Shown in pieces: positions 57,740 through 64,000 of a stretch of 64,000 bases of DNA (positions within the stretch are counted from its first letter, which is position 1; every line of letters begins with the position of its first letter). The notes below the pieces were generated by a model, which was not told where the DNA came from, ran no database searches, and saw only the letters and a list, made by a program, of their open reading frames with translations. The translations under genes and the position numbers were made by a program. Source of the stretch: Geosiphon pyriformis (Eukaryota; Glomeromycota; Glomeromycetes; Archaeosporales; Geosiphonaceae); NCBI GenBank assembly GCA_016748015.1, contig JAAOMT010000586.1, positions 124,001 to 188,000 on the forward strand, in the 5' to 3' direction.

Positions 57740-58290
57740 CATTTGCTCTAATTGTTGAATTTAAGCTTCTTGGGTTAAGTAGGTGTAACTTGCAATTTGG
57801 TGGTAGACTTCTACTTCATCTTCATAATCAAATCCAGCTAATTCCATAGTGTATTCAATGTATTCTGCTTCCTTCATTTGACAGACATCTTTTTTGGTAG
57901 CTCTATTAATTAATGCTATTGCTAGGTCGAAAATCATCTCAGCATTATGGGAGTAGTGATAAAGTTTGTTAAAAGCACTGTTGTATGTCACATTAAAGGG
58001 TGTTCCTCTTTTTACTTTTTCTGAAATTGATAAAGCATATTGGCAGATCTGATCACAGACTCCTCCTCTCATTGCTATATCAATTCAATTGCATTCTTCT
58101 GGTAGCATATCTTCACAAGTCAAACAAGGGGTGTTGTCCTATTTTCTACTTCTTTTTATTAGATGGTCCTATCATTCTCTGTGACAAGCCTTGCAGTAAT
58201 AACAAGTATAATTTTTATATTCTTCTTCAGATGAAATGCAGGCTCTCATTGAGAAGAATTTCTTGTGACAGTCCTTGCATTTGAGTGGAA
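57740..58290 (-). pseudogene. Cysteine-rich module, element I
   Basis: CKDCHKKFFSMRAC near 58280-58235, YYCKAC near 58205-58190, TPCLTCED near 58135-58105, then RGGVCDQICQYALSISEKVKRGTP (58070-57999; equals RGGTCNIECQYMILI in A), ending with LCEECIMPCNEQWCPECYAL near 57733-57680. The 103-codon stretch 58072-57761 is open. Function unknown. Confidence 0.7.
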
Positions 58291-58329
58291 TGTAGGGGCG
58301 TTGTTTTCATGGTTCTGGTTTTGAATAGG

Positions 58330-58960
58330 GAACATTCTATCCAGTTGTCACTGGTTTTTTTGTTTCAAGAGAATTATTTGTTGAAAAGTACTGTTGTTTA
58401 GTTTTATTGGCCCAATTGGAGGTTGATCCAAGTGCCATAAATGTTTCAATAATGGGCTTTTCTTCTTCCAGTTCGAATTCAAAAGCCAGGGCTTTTTCGG
58501 AGCGTTTGTTGAATGTACCACAAGTGGCAGATACCCAGGTGTGTTGTTTTTGGTAGGAGATTGTTAACTCTTGTGTTTCCCAATTCAGATTAGCATTGGC
58601 TTTTTGAAGCCAATCATTTCCAATGAGAGCTTGATACTGGGGTGCATCTATTACAAGAATTTTGACTGGAATGGTGATTCCATCAAAAGTGAATGAAAAA
58701 TTGTCAATTTCTCCTACTGGAGTCTTTTTCATCCCATCGGCAGTAACAATTACTGTTTAAGCTGGTCAGTCAACATTTCTCTTTAACTGTTGCATTAACT
58801 GGTAGGTAATGATGCTTCTGGCAGATCCACTGTTTAGAATTAAGCAAATTGCCTTTCCTTCGACTTCTGCTTTAGTGTACATAGCAGTGATTGCTTTTTG
58901 TTCATTGGCAGCTGCATTGCTAGAAATGGCGACTCATTTGCTTCAAACTCAAAAGGAAAT
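58330..58960 (-). pseudogene. pro: Aspartic protease, element I
   Basis: LILNSGSARSIITYQLMQQL near 58845-58790 (catalytic Asp changed to Asn). MKKTPVGEIDNFSFTFDG from 58732, YQALIGNDWLQKANANLNW, HTWVSATCGTFN, all open to 58337. A one-base shift near 58920-58930 separates it from gag, which is otherwise in a neighbouring frame. Confidence 0.87.
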
Positions 58961-60936
58961 ATGTCTAAAAGGTTGGCGTTTTCAGCAATTCTGGCTGGTG
59001 GGATTGTGGTAGGAGTATAGAAAAGGTTTTGTTGTCATGCTGCAGCTCTACCTTCTGAGAATGCAGTATAGTCAAAATCCTGTTCTTCAGGTATTGTAAG
59101 ATAGCTAGATTGAGTAGAATAATGGGTGGGTTTTGGCTAAGCTGGATTTCTGGGAACTAATTAGTTGTTCAAATTGATTCTATTGTTATTTACTTGGTAT
59201 CAGTTTTGTGGTGTAAATTGATTTTGTGGAATTAATCTTCGAGCAGGCACTTGATAATATTGTGTGGGTGGTTGTTGGTATTGCTGTTGAATTGGCTGTA
59301 GGGCAGGCTGATAATAGTTACTTTGATATTGGGGTTTTGGTGGATAGTAAACTGATGGTAGTGGTTGATAATAAAATTGCTGTGGTAAAGGGTAACGTTG
59401 ATTACTTCTATTTTGTTGGTTTTGTTGTAGCTTTCTGCAATTTCTTTTCCAGTGACTAGGAATTCCACAGTAATGGCAACTCTGAGGCTGGTTATTAAAG
59501 GATGATGTGAAGTTGTTTTGATTCTGTCTTTGGGGTGGTTAATATCTTTGGGGTTGCTGTTGTTGTTGGTTGGTAAAATAGTTTTCGATTTTCTTTGTAA
59601 GTTGGTCAATTTTCTCTTCAGCTGCTGAGTTAGTCTCTCCAATGGCTAAGTTCACAAGCTTTGTACTATTGGCTTCTTTCATGGCCATTTCATATCTCTT
59701 TGTATGCTGAATGACAGAGTTTAAATTTTCTGGGGCATGTGGGTGAACTTTTTTAATCAGTTTATCTTTTAAACCAGCAATAAATTGATCCAGAATTTGA
59801 GCATCAGAATAATAATCATTAGTTTTAAGTTGGTGAATTTGTCTGAGAAGTTTGTTGAATTTCCCAATATAAGTCATAACAGATTTGGAGGGTTCTTGTT
59901 TAATATTGCGAAAATGATTTTGAAGTGTGATTGAGGTGTTGTTATCGGTAAATTGTTCTAAGAAGGCAGTTTTGAAAGCTGTCCAGTCATTAAAAGGGGT
60001 GGTCAAGTTTTCAAACCATTTGCCTACTGTTCCTTTGAGAAAGTAAGGAATTGTTCTTAACATTCTGGCAGCATTCCATCCATTTGTATCTCCAGCTTTA
60101 GTAACTTGGTTGAGCCATTCTTGGGGACTGGTCTCAATATCTTCTTCATTAAATTCAGGAATTTTTGCAATATAAGCTGTCATTTTGTCTTCTTTCTTGT
60201 TATCTGTTAATTCACTTTCTTCTTCGGATTCTACTTTTTCTTCAATGAATTCAGAAATGTTTTCTTCATTGGCTAATGTTTCAGAGTGTTTGCTTGTGTT
60301 TTCTGCTAAATAGTCAAGAAAATTGGTACTAGTCTGAAGGGTTTCTTGTTGTCTGGTGAGACTTCTGGGTAATGTATAATCTTCTAGTCTTGAAAATCGA
60401 TTTAAAAGTAAATTAGGAGTTTCTACTTGTGCAAGTGAAGCTAGAAAAGATGTAATAGTGAGTGGAAGTTTTGAATTGGTTCTTTGTTCAGGTGTTTGTA
60501 AGTATTTGGCAGTTGTTTTTGGTAGTATTGGAGTATTTAGGGTGGTTTTTGAGTATTGCCTCAATATTTGTTTGCCTTTGTTGCTTGTTTTTGTCTCTGA
60601 TTCAAAGTCAAAAGAGTATTTAGACTGTACTGGGTATTTTTCTTCACAGTACTCAATAATGTTAAAATTAAGTTCTTAGAAGTAGGTAGCAAGTGTTTCA
60701 CTGTTCAGGTTTTCTGTTCCCAATTGTGAATAATGCACTAAATTATTGTAGAGGTTGCTTCTAACTTCTGAAATGTTGTAGTTTCCAAAAATATAATTGT
60801 TGATGCAGTTTTCAATGTATTGGTATACTGATTTTTTGACAATTTCAATTCCGTCTGGAATGTTGAATTTTTGCTTGCAGTGTGTATAAATTGACTGGTA
60901 ATACTCTAGAGTTACTGTGTCTGGTGTGGTTGCCAC
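58961..60936 (-). pseudogene. gag: gag of I
   Basis: Opens at GTG 60936 (AAAGTGGCAACC) with an in-frame TAA upstream. An ATG near 60968 is out of frame. One stop (60676-60678) precedes a 341-codon open stretch (60564-59539) with acidic linker and capsid domain (WLNQVTKAGDTNGW, FLEQFTDNN, YIGKFNKLL). The CCHC knuckle C-x2-C-x4-H-x4-C is at 59478-59437, followed by a Gln/Tyr/Pro-rich tail. This is the best kept gag in the window. Confidence 0.9.
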
Positions 60937-60961
60937 TTTGAATTTGTTGTTGCTGTGTTAT

Positions 60962-60979
60962 TTCCATGGGAGAGCACCA
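60962..60979 (-). promoter_or_regulatory. tRNA primer-binding site of I
   Basis: Minus strand TGGTGCTCTCCCATGGAA, two bases inside the 5' LTR. The first 8 bases agree with fam1, the rest does not, so the same primer is uncertain. Confidence 0.75.
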
Positions 60980-60981
60980 AA

Positions 60982-61958
60982 TGTTATTGAAGGTTTTTGG
61001 TCTCTTTTCCTAAATGTTGTTGATGCCTGTTTGCTGTGAATTCACGTTTTTTGGATGTGGTTGAACCTCCAGTAACTGAATTTATCTTCAAATTATTTAC
61101 TATAATTTGAACTGCTGGGCTTATAAGTGGAATGGCCAATTTCATGCCAGTTGCTTTGTGTAGTTACATTGTAGTAAACATCAACTCTTTTCCAGAAATT
61201 GCTCATCTGGAAGCTCACTAAAAATGTGTAGTTACTTTGCTGTGAAAGTCAACTCTTCTACAGGAATTTTGTCTGTAGGTTACCCTAATGATTATGATAA
61301 GAAAATAAAAAAAAATAAAAGAAATGTAAAAGAAATAGAATTTATCAAAGAAAACGTTTTCTATCCAGGTCTGAAGTCACTAACAGTTTATTGAAATTGG
61401 TAGCTAATCAATTTCAAAACGTTAGTTAGGTTTTGGGGATTTTCCAAGTACAATAATTAAAGAATTTGGTTTTTCGAATTATTTGATATTTATTTTTTTT
61501 TGTGTGTATAGAAATAATTCTAAGTAATAAATCTAAAGTAAGATATATTTTTTCGAAAAAAAAAGCTCTTCTTTTATACAATCTGTCATAACACTATTCT
61601 ATAAACTTGAACTTTGCTCTTTTCTACAATTTTGCTGAACTAAAGATACATTTTGGTGAACTACAAGTTATTTCTGCGAACTATTAGATATTTCAGTGGA
61701 CTATCAATTATTTCAGCAAATTTCTACAAATTTCGGTGAACTTTTGAATGTTACATATTTTGGGGTATTGCATGATTGATCATCATACTTAGATTATATT
61801 TGTGTTATGTACAAATTGGGTTATTAATTAAATAATAATTTTGGACATTTTGCTAATGTAATAAGTGATAATTTGAAACGATAATATATGCTAATTAATG
61901 ATAAGATTTATAAGGATAATTTTATGCTAAACAATATTTCTAATTTTGTCTGGTAACA
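60982..61958 (-). repeat. 5' LTR of I (fam3)
   Basis: 977 bp; minus-strand start TGTTACCAGACA at 61958, end CAATAACA at 60982. 20-bp repeats at 61651-61750. It keeps the empty site for J. Confidence 0.93.
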
Positions 61959-62500
61959 CTGCTTTGTAGAAAACTTTTCAAACATTGCCAAACCCCTTAA
62001 TTACCTACTATCCAAAAATGTGAAATTTGAATGGACTGAAGCACAACAAAAAGCTTTTGAGTATCTTAGACAAAAGCTCATTGAATCACCAATAATGATT
62101 TATCCAAATTTCAACAAAAAATTCATTTTGGCCACAAATGTCTCTGGAACTGGACTTGGAGCCATTCTGTCACAAAAAGATGATAATGGAAGAGAATGTG
62201 TAATTGCTTATGCTAGCAGAAGTCTCAGTATGGCAAAGCAAAACTATGCAGTACACGAACTTGAATACTTAGCAGTAGTTTGGAGTTGTGTTCACTTTGA
62301 TACATATTTACGGTACTAACTCTTTGAGATTACCACAGATCATAAAAGTCTGGTCTGGTTAAATAACAAGAAAGTGCTAAAAAAAAAATACACCAGATGA
62401 TCACAAATATTAGTACCATACAATTATATTATCAAATACAAAAAAGGTACCAAAAATGCTAATGCTGACTGTTTGTCAAAAATAAGACACACATAAAAAT
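61959..62500 (+). pseudogene. Reverse transcriptase end and RNase H of G, part 2
   Basis: After the CTGC duplication the RT connection (FVENFSNIAKPLNYLLSKN) continues in the frame of part 1. RNase H: KFEWTEAQQKAFEYLRQKL (62020), LATNVSGTGLGAILSQ (TTDASG changed to ATNVSG), YAVHELEYLAVVWSCVHF, then a stop (TAA) at 62317-62319 and TTDHKSL near 62333, ending NANADCLSK near 62460. Confidence 0.9.
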
Positions 62501-62699
62501 CACCAACCCACCCACAACAACAACAATGAACAACCACTTTTACAAAAACCTCAGCCAATACTTGGAAACACTATAAATAGACAAAGAAATGCCAGTAAAA
62601 GAGCTAATTAAGCTCGAAAAATTAGCAAAACACTATTTTATCCAAAATCACATACTTTATTACTAGAATCAACAAAATCTAGATAATCTATTAAGAGTT

Positions 62700-63360
62700 A
62701 TAACTATGAATAAAAAAGAAACTATTTTATTTAACATGCACTCAGATATTTATTCAGGCCACTTTGGAAAAACAGCAATCATCCAATGTGTAACTAGCTG
62801 TTACTATTGGCCAAAAATGAGTTCAAACATAATCCAATACATAAGAAATTGTGACCCATGTCAACAAAAAGAAGGAGTAAAAACAATGGAATTATTAAGA
62901 CCAATAAAAGTTGGACAGCCATTTAACAGAATTGAAATTGATTTAGTTGGACCCTTACCAATAACAACAAGAAACAACCATTATATTACAATAGCTGTGG
63001 ACTATTTCACCAAATGGCCAGAAGCTAGAGCTATTAAAACAGCTAATGCTATTTCCGTAGCTCAATTTGTACATGAAGACTTAATTTGCTGGCATCTTAA
63101 AAAAACTTAGCCAAAAATTTGGAATCAAGCAACCACTGTCATTACCATACCACCCACAAACAAATGGGATAGACCATTTTATATTCACAAAATACTTGAA
63201 AATGGAGCATACAAACTAAAACTAGATGACAAAATATTAAGAAAAGCAGCACATGATAACTGGCTGAAATTCTATTACAGTAAACCAGTAATAACAACAA
63301 AGACACCCAGAATTGGAACACAATTACCTTTAATTTTACCAGAACAAATTCCATAAGATT
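62700..63360 (+). pseudogene. Integrase of G, with two internal deletions
   Basis: HHCC part from 62706 (MHSDIYSGHFGKTAI...C-x2-C) and first catalytic Asp in RIEIDLVGPL near 62940 are present. After DLICWH the sequence skips to LKKT (near 63098), losing the second Asp. After HPQTNG (near 63165) it skips to the GPY-like DRPFYIHKILENGAYKL, losing the Glu. The DLEPIVLI tail is present after a TAA (63355). Confidence 0.9.
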
Positions 63361-63486
63361 TAGAACCAATAGTTTTAATTGAACATTATTCAAAAAAATA
63401 ATTAATCTTAAATCACAGCAAAAATGATTTAACAACCATAAAAATGCATACAAAAGATTCCAAAATAGCAGTCAAAATTAAAACAA

Positions 63487-64000
63487 TGATACTTATTTCA
63501 GAAAACATCAACAATATAACTCAACAATTAGTTGAAAGCTTACAACAATTAAAATCCGATCTGGAAATCACAATTAATAGCTCCAAAATAACATACATAA
63601 AAAGAACAATAGAAAATCCAAAAACAAGAAAAGAACATAACTTTGAACCATATAATATTACCAAACATAACAACAAATTTATCAGCAAAGTTATTGAAAA
63701 ATTAGAGATAGCATTGGGCAATACATTAATAATGGAAAAAATAGAAATAAGTGAATTAACATCAGACACATTTAACAACTTGAAAATGAAATTTCCAATT
63801 AACTACTGTTATTATCAACTAGGAAAGTACTTAAACATACAAACATTATACTCAAAAGACTTAACTAGAGTGTTTGACAAAACAACAATCCAACTATTAG
63901 AACCTTTTATTGGAAAAACCAACACTACATTCCATTCAAAAACAGTTTACAGAATTTTCAAAGCATTTGAAAACTGTCACAAACTATTATTGGACCCAAC
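63487..64000 (+). pseudogene. ORF3 of G, cut by window end
   Basis: From ATG 63487: ILISENINNITQQLVESLQQL, then ITINSSKITYIK, FPINYCYYQLGKYLN near 63795 and a KTVYRIFKAFENCHKLLLDP block at the end. It has no stop in this frame to the window end (about 171 codons), so this is the best kept ORF3 in the window. Function unknown. Confidence 0.72.

Larger units (their letters stand above)
51205..61958 (-). mobile_element. I: fam3 Ty3/gypsy retrotransposon inserted in G's RT
   Basis: 10.75 kb, of which 870 bp is solo LTR J with one TSD; 9.88 kb is its own. Complete gene order on the minus strand. LTRs are 978 and 977 bp without J. Gag has a 341-codon open stretch. Damaged by stops, a frameshift before the protease and a small deletion in integrase. 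Confidence 0.94.
45072..64000 (+). mobile_element. G: fam2 Ty3/gypsy retrotransposon, interrupted by I and running off the window
   Basis: G starts with a 5' LTR and PBS, then gag, protease, cysteine-rich module, dUTPase and RT to 51204. I (51205-61958) is inserted in RT with TSD CTGC (51201-51204, 61959-61962). RT, RNase H, integrase and ORF3 continue from 61963 to 64000. The 3' LTR is not reached. Stops, frameshifts and two deletions in integrase disable it. Confidence 0.93.

Noticed and set aside
63142-63778. Hydrophobic minus-strand ORFs near the right end
   Set aside because: Antisense of G's integrase end and ORF3, whose sense frame is collinear with other elements.

Overview
The window is a block of nested LTR retrotransposons from a eukaryotic, very AT-rich genome; I see no host gene outside transposable elements. 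A multicellular animal or plant is unlikely. The closest match I recognise is an arbuscular mycorrhizal fungus (Glomeromycotina, for example a Gigaspora- or Rhizophagus-like genome): the only non-LTR piece (20293-21056) resembles the C-terminal end of a LINE-type polyprotein that I recall as highly repeated in those genomes, and dUTPase-bearing Ty3/gypsy elements fit the same group. This assignment is inference from memory, not a search.

Four related Ty3/gypsy (Metaviridae-type) families are present, called here fam1 to fam4. All have LTRs of about 830-990 bp beginning TGTTAC and ending GTAACA or a close variant, 4-bp target-site duplications (TSDs), and the same gene order: gag with a CCHC knuckle, aspartic protease, a cysteine-rich module, dUTPase, a beta-rich linker domain, reverse transcriptase, RNase H, integrase (HHCC, DDE, GPY/F-like end), then a conserved extra ORF (ORF3) of unknown function that ends at or inside the 3' LTR. 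Gag appears to open at a GTG codon in all four families. Every copy is broken by stops or frameshifts, mostly explicable as C-to-T or G-to-A transitions.

Layout. Element B (fam1, minus) fills 1-20292. Element A (fam1, plus, 819-11748, TSD TCGA) sits inside B's ORF3, and a reversed fam2 solo LTR S1 (10329-11060, TSD TCGT, with an assembly gap) sits inside A's 3' LTR. B lies against the LINE remnant (20293-21056), which abuts a fam2 LTR scrap K (21057-21153). Then comes a deep stack: H (fam3, minus, very decayed, from 21154) is cut at 25560 by C2 (fam1, plus). C2's gag is cut first by D (fam4, minus, 26555-37550, TSD CCAG), which carries fam1 solo LTR E in its dUTPase (31729-32705, TSD ACAA), and then by F (fam1, minus, from 37645). 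F's gag is cut at 45072 by G (fam2, plus). G's RT is cut by I (fam3, minus, 51205-61958, TSD CTGC). I's 3' LTR contains fam2 solo LTR J (51582-52447, TSD ACGT). G resumes at 61959 and runs off the window end at 64000.

The nesting gives a relative clock: K, H, C2, then D and F, then G, I, J; and B, A, S1. Outer elements are more decayed than inner ones, as expected. How the genes work together follows retrotransposon biology: Gag and its knuckle package the RNA, protease matures the polyprotein, dUTPase lowers dUTP for reverse transcription, RT/RNase H copy from a tRNA-primed PBS and a polypurine tract, and integrase inserts the copy. The roles of the cysteine-rich module and ORF3 are not known to me.
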